Shown: piece by piece, positions 11,614 to 22,200 of the stretch
Layout: each line of letters begins with the position of its first letter
Position numbering within the stretch: the stretch's first letter is position 1
Origin: Adiantum capillus-veneris
Lineage: Eukaryota; Streptophyta; Polypodiopsida; Polypodiales; Pteridaceae
Reading direction: 5' to 3'
Assembly: GCA_014529385.2 (NCBI GenBank)
Contig: CM043945.1
Location: 140,344,241 to 140,408,240, forward strand
DNA length: 64,000 bases
Program-made: the position numbers and the translations under genes
Notes under the pieces: generated by a model
Databases searched by the model: none
What the model saw: the letters and a program-made list of their open reading frames with translations, nothing else
Told to the model about the DNA's origin: nothing

Positions 11614-12048
11614 GGGCTCTTTGCAGTCGTCCTCCCTCTATCTAGTTCTGTGATGTACCCCATCACACTCTCTAGACTGGCACTTCACTGATCAAGACCG
11701 GCACCACCTGCAACATTCTAACGTTGTCTTGCTGCTGTGTGTTGGGTGGACAATAATTCCATTTTGGAACCAATGGGCTCCAATACCTGGAGATGTCCCA
11801 ATTTGGTCTACATAGTTATCAACTATTCTTGAATCTGTGCCAGGATGGTGTCAAATCTATTGCTGCAAAATGGTGACCTGGGCGTTCATGCAGTCTAGGA
11901 TCTCCATAGGGGTGGCCATGCCGAGAAGCTTACGATAATATTGAACCCTTCTACTTGCAAAAGGCAGCACTTACGTTCTGACTGTTTTGGAGCATTTGCA
12001 ACATCATGAGAAGATCTTGCACCTGCAACCAATATATCCATTCCACAC
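11614..12048 (-). other. Interior spacer with weak coding-like fragments
   Basis: No supported gene. The minus strand shows short protein-like stretches (for example QVQDLLMMLQMLQNSQNV near 12020-11950) without a continuous frame. They may be decayed continuation of the open frame at 12049-12261. Confidence 0.3.
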
Positions 12049-12261
12049 TCAGTAGTAGTAACCCTTGACGTAGCTTCCATCGTCCCTCTTCAAGTAATAG
12101 ACATCACGTTTGCAACTCCCAAAAGCAGCAGCAATACCATCTGTAATCGCCTTCATCAGGTCAATCAGGGCCGGCTTGCAGGCAGGGGTTACACCAGAAT
12201 GAGCCTCGTGGCTTAATACTTCTACAGAAACCCCTTTGAGTGAGAATGGTTTGAGAATACT
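12049..12261 (-). pseudogene. Antisense 70-codon open frame inside LTR element
   Basis: Between a TAG at 12264-12262 and a TGA at 12051-12049 the minus strand is open for 70 codons with protein-like composition (…ALIDLMKAITDGIAAAFG... then RDVYYLKRDDGSYVKGYYY). There is no good start Met. It lies beside the poly-C tract and opposite to the element's own transcription. I do not recognise the family. It could be an exon of a captured host gene or a remnant of another element. Confidence 0.3.
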
Positions 12262-12295
12262 CTAGCTGCTTTGCTAGTTGTCTCGTTGTCTTGGT

Positions 12296-12297
<2 letters not shown>

Positions 12298-12336
<39 letters not shown>
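12298..12336 (+). repeat. Poly-C tract, 39 bases
   Basis: An uninterrupted run of 39 C. Its true length is uncertain because such runs are prone to sequencing and assembly error. Confidence 0.9.
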
Positions 12337-12340
<4 letters not shown>

Positions 12341-13195
12341 TTCCAACCTCTCATATATATACATCGTAGCTCCTTGAAATTTATTGTCATAATGATGTTG
12401 ACCACATCTTGTGCACTGACTAAGCTTCCACCGACTCCCTTGGTGCTACCTCTAATTTGCAGGTTCCTTCTCAAATGTGTTGTCCACATAGTAGGTAAGT
12501 TTCTCATCGTTATGGCTTGCTCATCTTATACCCCTTGTTGCATTGTACGTTGCTACAATACTATCCGCTCTAGGATAAATAAGTGCTTGCACCTTGCAAC
12601 ACATGCCACACAGTAACCCATGCACATGAATATCTGCATCTAAGAAGGACAGTTGTAGCCATTGAGCTTGCTTGCAACTTTTGATCTGGCAGGCAACACA
12701 TTGATTGCTTTGAGTTTATGTAGTTTTTTTTTCTGAGGCAGCTCAAGTCTTTGACTAGACCCAACAAAAAGGTTGTACATGTAGGATTGAGCATGGAAGC
12801 TACTCGGCACATGGTAGTAGTAATAGAGCCACTAGACATTGAACAACCAATTGACGATGGCAATGGGTCTTGGTAATGGTCGGGTGCATGAAATATTATG
12901 GCGCACACAAAAACTGCGTAATGTGTTGGGCACATTGGTAGGTACTGGTAGTGTTTTCAAGACAATTACGTTCACCAATTTTCTCCAGTTGGACATAGCT
13001 CGCTAATGAGTACTCTTGCATATGGTGCAGTGTTTCTCCAAGATGAAATAAACGCTTTCCATGCTAAGGATCTAACTCCATAGCTTTGTTGCAATCATCG
13101 TAAGCCTTCATCCAGCTCACTAGCAGCAAAAGGCATTGTGCTCGATTACAATAAGCCAATACAAGCAATTAGCATTGTTGCTTAAACTTGATAGC
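12337..13195. other. Element interior, no gene
   Basis: No convincing gene on either strand; frames are short and lack coding character. Confidence 0.45.
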
Positions 13196-13199
13196 ACTT

Positions 13200-13330
13200 G
13201 TTATTTTTAATAAAAGGAGGGCTTTTTTGGGTTTTTTTTTTCTTCTTTTACACTTTGAATGTCTCTACTGGGAATTGAACCTAGCCCGCACCAAGAAATT
13301 TGCAACTGAGCAATGAAGATGCTTTTGAGG
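13200..13330 (-). repeat. SINE-like tRNA-derived sequence
   Basis: On the minus strand a Pol III box-A-like TTGCTCAGTTG (rc of about 13303-13313) is followed about 30 bases later by a perfect box-B-like GGTTCAATTCC (rc of 13271-13281). An A-rich stretch (rc of about 13228-13250) then resembles a SINE tail. No cloverleaf can be folded, so it is not an intact tRNA gene. It could be a tRNA-derived SINE head nested in the LTR element. Confidence 0.4.
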
Positions 13331-14600
13331 ATAAGGTGTTGCATCAATCCAATGGCCCAGGATCTCTACTTTCCTATAAGCCTCCACCTCATTTTATTCC
13401 ATCCTGATAACTTATTTTGAACGAAAGTGGAGTTCACCTTTTAACCCATGATTAGGAAGGTATGTTTTGTGAATATTAACACTCAAGGATCTCGTTATCT
13501 TAAAAAAGATGTTTAAAGAATGACTTGTGAGTGAAAGTTATGATTTTTTTTTAGACACCTGATCTTTGTAATGTATCCTTCCAAGTCTCTCAGATGGACT
13601 ATCCCATCCCGCGAGTAACTTTCAATTCAAGTAGGGCATTACTTTTTCCTTCTCTTGATTTCATGTAGTCATCAATTTAAAGACGAGAATATTAACTAGA
13701 CTCCTCTAGATGACAATGATTTTATTCTCTCTATGATGGTTAGATTGCCGTCTATTTCCACTCTCTTGCTTTTATACGATGTTTAAAACATAACTTTTTG
13801 ACCCAAACGACTTTTAGGCTTGGAATATGTTTTTTTTTGTTTTGTCCAAGCGAACATTTTAAAGGCAGGTGATTGCTTGCAACAATCTTTATATTTAGGG
13901 AGTGTATACAGAGATGAGTCATGATGGTTGGGATAGACTCCAGATGTTTTGCCTTTGGCCACATAAATTGTTGTTGAATTTAACACAAAGTCAGTTTTTT
14001 TAAGTGCTTTGTTTTTTTTAGAAAAGTTTTGCAGATAATTTTTATTACAATGTCCTCATATCATGCCAGGTATGAAATTCCTTAATGCATTCTGATAAAA
14101 CCCCTCTTGAAACATCATTTCAATTATCCCTGATAAATAAGATTTATCTATGTATCTTTAGACATAAAAGTAACATTAATAAATTCTAGATAGGAGAAAC
14201 ATTCTTTTATTTCGTGGCCAAATTATTAACACAACATTCACACATTTTTTATTTGTTAACTTTCCTTTGGTGAAAGTTTGATAGTCACATCTTTCTCTTA
14301 TTTGTACCTCTCTCTACATGCACACATTGGTGTATACATTTTTACATACGGTCTATTCTCCAGGTAAGTACCTCCAATACCTCGTTCTCTTTTTAGGCTA
14401 TCTTATGAGCTATCAACCCAGCCATCTCTCATAAAATGGCTTAAATTTTGCACTAAATGGAATTTTTATTAAGGTCATGTGATATTATATAGCTCCTCAC
14501 ATAAGCTAAAATGTAAGTACTTTGCTATTCCACTGTACCCCCAAGTGGTGTCAACCAAATGGTCAATATTTTTTTTATTTTATGTCTTGTCTAGTCCATT
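13331..14600. other. AT-rich element interior, no gene
   Basis: AT-rich sequence with short frames only; nothing recognised. Confidence 0.45.
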
Positions 14601-14608
14601 GGTCACAT

Positions 14609-14815
14609 GCACACAGAATCGCCGATTTAGGCACTGTGTAGATACTCATCTTGGTGCAGAATTGCCGGTTTAAGCAGCACATTGATAAATTGCAGATTCA
14701 TGATTTTTAAAACTTATACCAAATGCAGATTCGCCAATTTAGGCAGCATTAGTGCAGATTCGCCAAGTTAGGCAGCACGTCTTATTGGTGTAGATTCGCC
14801 GATTTAGGCAACACC
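14609..14815 (+). repeat. Five irregular copies of a ~22-bp motif
   Basis: The motif GCAGATTCGCCGATTTAGGC, with small changes, recurs about five times (near 14617, 14660, 14727, 14755 and 14788), usually followed by AGCAC. Spacing is irregular. It precedes the 3' LTR by about 450 bases. Confidence 0.65.
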
Positions 14816-15257
14816 GATCACAAAATCATGCTGTGGTGGCTGGCCACCAGTGTGACTGTTATGATTTTGTTACCCGGGTACAGAAAATGAAAGATATTTT
14901 GGTTTTGGATTATATTTGGAATTGAAATTGGAATTGGATTCTCTATATGATGATTTTTTATCGCGACAATATTTATTGCAATTGACATTGATGAGAATTG
15001 ACTTATTAAACGATGAGTGTGACTAATAATATCTTGATTCATCAGGATATGACATATACTGCTTATTCTAGTGGTATGGGATACTAAAATAGGTAGTATG
15101 TGGATGACGACAGGCATATGCATTGCTGTTTAGTTTCTCTATTTTTATTATATGCTAGTTTTTTTGAAACAGATTTCTAATCATTGTTTTTGAAAAGTAT
15201 CGTTTGTAGATTTCTTATCTTTACAATTGAGGACAGTTGCTTTCCAATGGAGAGGTA

Positions 15258-15723
15258 TGTAATGGAATTGGTATTTTATTATCTAGTGCAGGTGGCAGGT
15301 GGAAAAGGCTAAGGGTTATGCAAAAGGATATCATCTTTATGGACATTTCATTATCTAAATGCTCTTTATGAGCTAAGGCCATTTAAGTTCGGCCGGCCAA
15401 TGTGTATTCATTTTTGAGAATTGAAGAATCTATAAATAAATACGTGCAAGAGGGAAATGTTCACTCTTGCACGGGGGAGATTGCACCCAGTGTTTGTGTT
15501 GCTCTTCTCTCCTCTCCTCTCTTCTCTCACCTCGTGCTGGCGTAGCACTCCGCTCTAGGAGGTGTGTCTGCACGTGCACTTTTGCTCTCTATCTCTCTCT
15601 GTTCGTGTATCACGCGATTGTGTGCTTATGGGATTGCCAGGTATGTTGATTCGTCTATTTTATGGATTGCAATGTGTTATTTTTGGGTATTTTGCAGGGC
15701 AACCACGCCTTTCGTTTGTAGCA
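15258..15723 (+). repeat. 3' LTR of non-autonomous element
   Basis: 466 bp, starting TGTAATGG and ending GTTTGTAGCA, with a TATA element at about 15430. It matches the 5' LTR along its length apart from scattered substitutions and ~30 extra bases near 15355-15385. Confidence 0.85.
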
Positions 15724-15739
15724 ATAAAGGAGACTTGAG

Positions 15740-15967
15740 AAAGAATTCCTCTCTTGGTCAATACTTGGAGAATTTGAATGCTCCAAACTTCCTCTGCTTC
15801 CATTCAGCTTCTTTAAGGACAAGGCTGAATTCCCTCTTTTTGTACTGAAGACACTCTCAAGATATCTAGGAGGCGCGACCATCAGATGGAATGCAGACAA
15901 GGTCCTTCAGATAAGCGCAAGAGGCCAAAATATTTCGTATCATTTCCAGATGACTAGAAATAAATAG
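15740..15967 (+). pseudogene. Presumed 3' exon of the split gene
   Basis: Just past the 3' LTR, an acceptor-like ACTTGAG (ending 15739) opens a 75-codon frame (KEFLSWSILGEFECSKLPLL...) ending at a TAG at 15965-15967. It joins in phase zero to the exon ending at 8710. In that reading, GTAAA at 8711 is the intron donor and the whole LTR element sits inside an intron. Without splicing, the direct join meets a TGA. The sequence resembles no family I know. Position and phase are the only link to the upstream exons. Confidence 0.35.
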
Positions 15968-16200
15968 AAAGTATTTGTTTTATGCATCAAAGTTAGATTG
16001 ATTATGTAACAGTGTCTTACAATGTACTTTTTTTGTTGCAACCATCATTCACATTATGAAAAGTTGAAATGATAAGAGTATCAATGTCTTGCCGCATTTT
16101 TAATTTTGTTGCAACCATCATTCACAATATGAAAAGCTGAAATTACATCGATTCTTCTAGATACATTAAGTTTGGTGTTTGAATCTTGCTATGGCTGAGA
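15968..16200 (+). repeat. Short direct duplication near 16.03-16.15 kb
   Basis: TTTGTTGCAACCATCATTCA, followed by a nearly identical ~15 bases, occurs at about 16031 and again about 75 bases later. No gene is seen in the interval. Confidence 0.6.
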
Positions 16201-16278
16201 GTTATGAAATAACTTGCAACGGTGTTGTCCAAACCCTTCCCACGTGCTGTTTTTTGTAGCCGTCAATCCGCATGTTGT

Positions 16279-18840
16279 CTAGCCACAGACAATAACTCCC
16301 ATATCTCCTTTCTTCGCCATTTTTTGACTAATCTCACCGCATGGCCAATTTGACTTTGTTTGACTTGTTCCTTGCGATGTGACCTGTGCATTAGTTTTCC
16401 GATATGTCCATTGGTGTAGCTCCTTTAAGCTATTTTCTTTGTCCGCGTCACCTCCATGTTGAGTGTGATTGAAATAACCAGTACGAGCTTGGTAGTGGGT
16501 TTTTTTCTTGCCCTGTGTAGACCAAACACCCAAGCTACCATGTTGCCTTGCAAACCAAGGCATGTGATTACAGATAATAGGTTGCACACAAAGCATGCAG
16601 ACGTTAAAAGGATAAGTATTTGCAATTCAAAAGATTATCATGTCATCAAACCAATTACAGTACCATGTAGTGAGTAATTTGTTGATTTGTCCACGCACTT
16701 ATGAATGTCTTGTGGAAGGTCTCCATAGCTTCTTGGAATTTTGTATAGTCGCCATCAGTCCATGAGTTCAATTCGTAGAACTTGAATATTGTATCCAAGG
16801 TTTTCCATCCCTTCGCTTTGCAAGTCCTTGCTGCACCATTGTCTGCATGGTCAACTACAACATTGTGCAGATTTTTGCACATGTTGTGTCGTAATGCTTG
16901 TCTTTCTTTTGCATTGTCGTCGAGTTGTGGGCACTAAAAGGAAGAGCCGGGCTTTCACACCACCAATGGACAGCTTCTTTGGAACATCCCGGCCATTTTT
17001 TGATCTCTCCTCATCCTGCTCTATCTTAACATGTCCTCTATGCAAACCCATTTCTGAGAAGGCCGTCTCTAAGGCTGAGATTGCTCTTTGCTTCACAGAG
17101 AGAGGTCGAGTGGTCCAGGCAAAGTAGATGTAGAGAAACATTAGTTTTTCTATTATTCTACAAAGTGTATGCATTGTGCATATGGTACTCGAGATAGTGG
17201 GATATCCAAAATGGGTTGAAAGTTAGGGTCGCGCAAATGCCTATCTGGAGCTCTTCTCCAAAATGGTTTGTCAAGGATGTGAACCCCTCCCATGCAATAT
17301 AAGCAAGGGCTTTTTCTTATTGCTCCTTTGGAAATGTTGTACATGCATTTCAAGGTTTTTCGGTCTCCAACCATGTGCCACTCTACATTGTAGGATTCCA
17401 TGTCCTCCACATCCAATTTCTTTTCATTTCTCGGTTCGCGTATTGTTTTTAGTATGTTTGTCTAATGAAAAACCCAATTCAATATACCAAAGTTCTCAAT
17501 GGGCACCTAAAAGGATAATTTTAAACTTTTTATAATGCACATTCGAAAGCATTTAACTGAAACATAACGATAAATTATCTTAAACATAACTTCTACGCAC
17601 CTTAAACGTCTCAAGAAGAAAAATGTTGTGCTCAGATTGCACACTAAAGTTTTAAGGATCATCTGGTCCAATGCTTGATTCCAGAGCTCTATTCATAAGT
17701 GTGATTGTGACGCGCTCAACCTTTGTCTCCTTTACAAGCTCGCACTCATCTAGCTTCATGACAAACTTCAGGACGCCGTTGCACTCTTCAGGAGTAGCAT
17801 CGAACAACTACACAATGTATGACTATAGCGCGATCATATCATATCAGTGCGATCATATCATAAAAAATATTGTTATAATTGTCTTAGACCATTTCTTCTC
17901 CTTTTGGCGATCTGTATATCGATTCAATGTGGAGAGGAATTCGTAGCTTTTGAAGCACCTCCTCATTGACTTCCCGTCTTGTTTTTTGAATAGAGAAGGG
18001 GTTTGGAAGTAGCCTGTGCTTGATGCGAAACTTTTTGACGTGTCTTTGCACATACCTGAGTAAGAGGAGTTAGGAATCAAAACCCTTTTCTAGTGGACAA
18101 CACTGCAAATGATGCTACATACTTGAAAATGGCAGCATATCCCTTATTGGATATACCAGCTTCATCCAAAATTGATTGAACATCCATGCAAAGAGTTGGT
18201 TCTTCTGTAAAAGGTTGTCAAGTTGTTCAACAACGATCTTACCATAGAGCTTATCATCCAAGAGGCCAACTACATTTTTGCGATTCAATATGAGCCTGTA
18301 ATGGGCTGAGGTGGTTGTGATGTGCTCCACTTCCTTGGCATGGTGAAGCAAAGATCTGTGCAAGCATGTTAGCAGTAAGAGATGTGAGAGTTTATGTATA
18401 CAAACCTAAGAAGGATAGATGCATTCACTTGATGGCTTGCACTCTTTTCTTGATTCCTCTCGAGCCAACATTCAAGTCCTCGATGTCTCTTAGTTTTCTT
18501 TCTCTTTGGCAAAGACCTAGTGCTATTTTTTTTTCTTTGAGTTGATGTGTAAGCTCCTTGATGGTCTCCTTGTTGCCTTCAACCTGTTGAGCACATTGCA
18601 CGACTTTCTGGTGTAAGCAAACATTCTTGCTGTATACAATATCTCTCTCTTGTTGCAGAACGTCATTTCTTACAGTCAGCTACTTAGTGTAGCCATACAA
18701 TCCATGGTGGCCATCTCCGACATAGTTCACTAAGGATGTAATATCCTTAAAAGGTGGAGTGGAGTTTGTGACAGGATGTATTGGATACATTTTGCTGTCC
18801 AGCCAAAGATCAACATTTTTCATGCCCTGTGATCTTAAGT
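16279..18840 (-). pseudogene. Unrecognised multi-exon gene, decayed
   Basis: Reading the minus strand from 18840 down, successive coding-like blocks share one direction. They are: KNVDLWLDSKMYPIHPVTN...GYTK (stop near 18698); a coiled-coil-like Lys/Glu-rich block to about 18418; 18360-18115; 18075-17853; 17815-17643 (FDATPEECNGVLKFVMKLDE); 17416-17153 (CLYC pair, then PILDIPLSRVPYAQ); 17174-16851 (HTLCRIIEKLMFLYIYFAW); 16882-16655 (ending TNQQITHYM); and 16596-16279 (GSLGVWSTQGKKKTHYQAR). Some joins need introns, while overlapping frames at about 17160 and 16870 look like frameshifts. The blocks read as one protein of perhaps 700-800 residues. I cannot name the family. Its conserved-looking His, Tyr and Cys motifs suggest an enzyme, possibly one carried by transposons. 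Confidence 0.4.
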
Positions 18841-19028
18841 TCTCCTTCGAAGCTTCAGAAAGCGTCTGCTATTTGTTTTTCTTGTAGAGGGGTTCATAAT
18901 CTCGTGAGAGCTCTATGTGCATGTGATACACATCTCTCCTATTCCTCATAGAAGTTTTTCGTGGAGAAGCTACAAGTGCCAACCGAGACATGACTAATCG
19001 AACTGTGTGTAAAAGGAGGTGGGTGCGA

Positions 19029-19200
19029 TAGAAGAATGGCAATTTGAATATCATGTGCGTGAGAGAACGCAGAAGGGAATGGGGGGGAAGAAGGAGGCAA
19101 GGAACAATTTGAATATCGCACACACAATAGAAGAATGGCAATTTGAATATCGCGTGCTTGTGAGAGAATGCAGGAGGGAATGGGGGGGAAGAAGGAGGTG
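19029..19200 (+). repeat. ~100-bp tandem duplication, two copies
   Basis: ATAGAAGAATGGCAATTTGA begins a copy at about 19028 and again at about 19128. Both run through GGGAATGGGGGGGAAGAAGG. The open frames across it are repeat artefacts. Confidence 0.75.
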
Positions 19201-19205
19201 AGCAA

Positions 19206-22100
19206 ACACAGCTTAGTTTTCAGAAATGCAGAAGATTGAGATATTCAGCATTGAATTCAGTAGCCGTCGCGCACAGTGAAGTGTTTGGAATACTTTTTGG
19301 GTTTTTTAAAAATGTACTTTGTGTGAATAAGATATCCAGATTATACAAACATGTATGAAAAAGGGTTAAAATGAATTTTCTATTATCTCTCTCTATGTTG
19401 ACATGACATTTCTTACAAGGCCCAAATTTAAGCCCAAACTTTTCATAATGCTTGCTCCTACATCGTCGACACCGATCCTACAAATAATATCAGAGCTTTG
19501 ACTTTGTGCGGGTGCAATCCGACGGTCAAGTTGACGGCTCCGCAATGACAAGTGCATTGATGACACCAGACTCAAGAGAAGGGAGCAGCTTGGCAACATG
19601 TGCGCATCACAAGTTTGCGAGTAGTTTTGCTCGTGTACACGAAAGCTCCTACGTTGGCATGGTGTGCACGCAAATTACAGTGCAAGAGAAGCCCAAATTG
19701 AAAATCTGAGCTTAGGCATGTGTATTTAGCTTGTATAGAGCTTGTGTAGCAAGCCATTGCTGAATTTTACAGAGAAAAAGCAAGAACAAGAAGTGTTGCA
19801 ACTCGTTTTTGCTGTTTTGGGCTCCCAAAATAGTGTTTTTTTCATATCTTCACCATACAAAGTTGGATAGATATGATCCATGAGTCTATCATGGGGCTTT
19901 GGCACGTTCCAAACGCACTGATTATATTAGGATTTTGAAATTATGAGTGCTGAATTTGTCAGCAATTTCAATGTGTAGAAGCTTGGTAGTTTGATTCCTA
20001 TATTGTAGAGTATTATGCAGTTTGCATCTCTGGCTATATATGGCACATTATGGTGCTATTTGATAGAGAATTCACCTTCCATTTGTGTATGCAAGTGATG
20101 ATTTGGGATGTGACTTTCGGATTGCTACACTCCGGATGCGGTTTTGTATGCATTGCATGAATGTGTAGGTGTTCCAGAGAGTAGTTTTAGCACGGTTTTG
20201 TGCCACTTGTTCGAGAGTGAGCTTCATTGCTCGGATTTTGGAAGTTTTACGTATACCATTTGTGAATCTCTTTACTAAGACACCGTGTGTCTATTTTCAT
20301 GCGGTTTTCGTGAGATTTTTTGAGTTTTTACTCAGTTTTCAAGGGAAATTATGTCAGATTTTTCCTAATGATAGCCGTTTTTCGGCTTTCCGTAATTGCC
20401 ATAGTGAGTTAACCCACCCTACCAAAATCATCCAAACACTGTGGCTATCCTTACCATTTCACTGTATATAGGTGTGTGTGAGTTAGGGGACTTTTCCCAT
20501 ATCTTCTTAAAAACCCTTAATTAGCTAGTCATTGGGCTAGTTGAGCCAAAAAAATAAATAAAATCAAAAAAATAAAATATATTATGGCCCATTTGTGTGT
20601 AAATATTTCATTGCATATAGAGCCTAAATAAAAGTATTTTTCATAATTATTTTGGTATTTATTTAAATATTTCTACCTATGGTGTGTTATTTATGCTATG
20701 TACATTGACTCACCATTACCATATTTTTTCTTACCATTTTGCATACTCTTTATTCCATATAAAAATAATTTCATGCAAGCTTTTCTTATTTTTGGTGTAA
20801 CTCCATCCCAACAGAAATCCAAAAAAACTAGTTTTATTTATGTGTATATTTTTTCACTATTGTGATTTTTCCTTCCTGCATCTATTCTCTTTTACTCTCA
20901 TAAATTAGAACACCAAAAATATTCATGTTTTTATGGTAGAATTATAATGAGAGAGATTTATTTTGACCCCTTTATATTTTTTCCACCTATATTATTTATA
21001 TTTGACATGTACATATTTTTTTAGACCCCTCAATATTTGATTTTCTTAGTTGTACTATTCACTTATATCATGATCTCAATAATATCTTCAATTATAGACC
21101 TACCAAATAAGGTCAAGGGTATGTGGCATGCATGCATGCACCATGGGGAGCTCACTCTTGGAGGTATTCAAAAGAATCATCCAAAGAAGGACCTCACAAG
21201 GACTTTGTGTAGTGGAAAAAACAATCGGTTTTGCTGAATTTTTAAAGATCACATGCTCCCCGAATTTGAAAAGGTGATACAAACAAAAGTTGTAGCTCGT
21301 GAGCTGAACTTTCACCTTAAATTTTTTCATATATTTTTGAGCTACGAGCTGTGAGCTATGATTTTATTGGTGGACCCCAGTTTGCCCATGCTATGCAGCC
21401 ACACTCCCTCTTCCACTTTATCATTTTCCTCTTTCACACACACTCCTCCCTCTCCTTCCCACTCCCAAACCTGCAACTCCCATGTCCTAATTCACCCTTT
21501 TCACTATTGCCACATCTCTCACACCTCCATAGCCTTCATCCTCCATTTCTACACCCTATGTGTCCCCCTTTCTCTCTACGTATATGTCCATATTACCATA
21601 CTCTCTTCAGCTTTGTAAAGAACTTCAAAAAAGCAGCAAAAATCCAAGGTTAACCTCTGCAAATGAAGGCTTTTATCATGAATTTTCCAAGGTTTGAGGA
21701 TAACATAGCTTCATCGACATGCGCTACTTCGCCATGCTGACCGCTTCTTCTTCCGGTGCTGTAAAGAGGTGAATGTCAACTTCTCCAAAGCTTCAACCTC
21801 TCTTTACAAGCTCATCCCTTCTCTAACTTTTCTCATCATATATCTCACCATTTGGTGAATGATTTTGTAAATATTTTGTAGTGATGATTACTAAACTACT
21901 AACCACTAACCTTATTGTAAAATGCACCCTCTACTAGAGTAGGCACTCCCAAATTATTCACTCAATCCTCTCTCCTTTCATCCTCAATAATTCTCTTCCC
22001 TTGAGCCCACATCCATGTGACTCAAAGGATAAGAGAGACCCAACCTCATTCAAAAAATAAAATATGCATAATATTTGATTTCTTCAAATAAACTTGATTA
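19206..22100. other. AT-rich non-coding region
   Basis: No supported gene on either strand. The 20.5-21.1 kb part is strongly AT-rich, and 21.39-21.62 kb on the plus strand is pyrimidine-rich (CTCCCTCTTCC-type). The segment from about 21.9 kb leads into a TATA-bearing, LTR-like region. Confidence 0.45.
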
Positions 22101-22124
22101 GGTCTAATCCTAATCGGGGCTTCT

Positions 22125-22200
22125 AAAACCTATAAATAGAGCCCTTCTCTCCCTTGTAAATCATCACATGATCACACTACACCACACCATTCTCAACACA
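22125..22200 (+). promoter_or_regulatory. LTR-like core promoter
   Basis: CCTATAAATAGAGCCCTTC (about 22129-22147) is a strong TATA element followed by a CT-rich start region, as in the U3/R boundary of many plant gypsy LTRs. No matching second LTR or primer-binding site was found, so the element is unassigned. Confidence 0.4.

Noticed and set aside
12278-12616. Frame with a poly-Pro (or poly-Gly on the other strand) stretch
   Set aside because: Produced by the 39-base C run; nothing else in it looks coding.
13271-13313. Possible tRNA gene (box A and box B)
   Set aside because: No acceptor stem or anticodon arm can be formed; kept only as a SINE-like candidate.
19489-19500. ATATCAGAGCTTTG, resembling a tRNA-Met primer-binding site
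   Set aside because: Only a partial match, and no LTR pair could be found around it.
20169-20471. Plus-strand frame of 100 codons, Phe-rich
   Set aside because: No homology, no start context and strongly biased AT composition; probably a chance frame.
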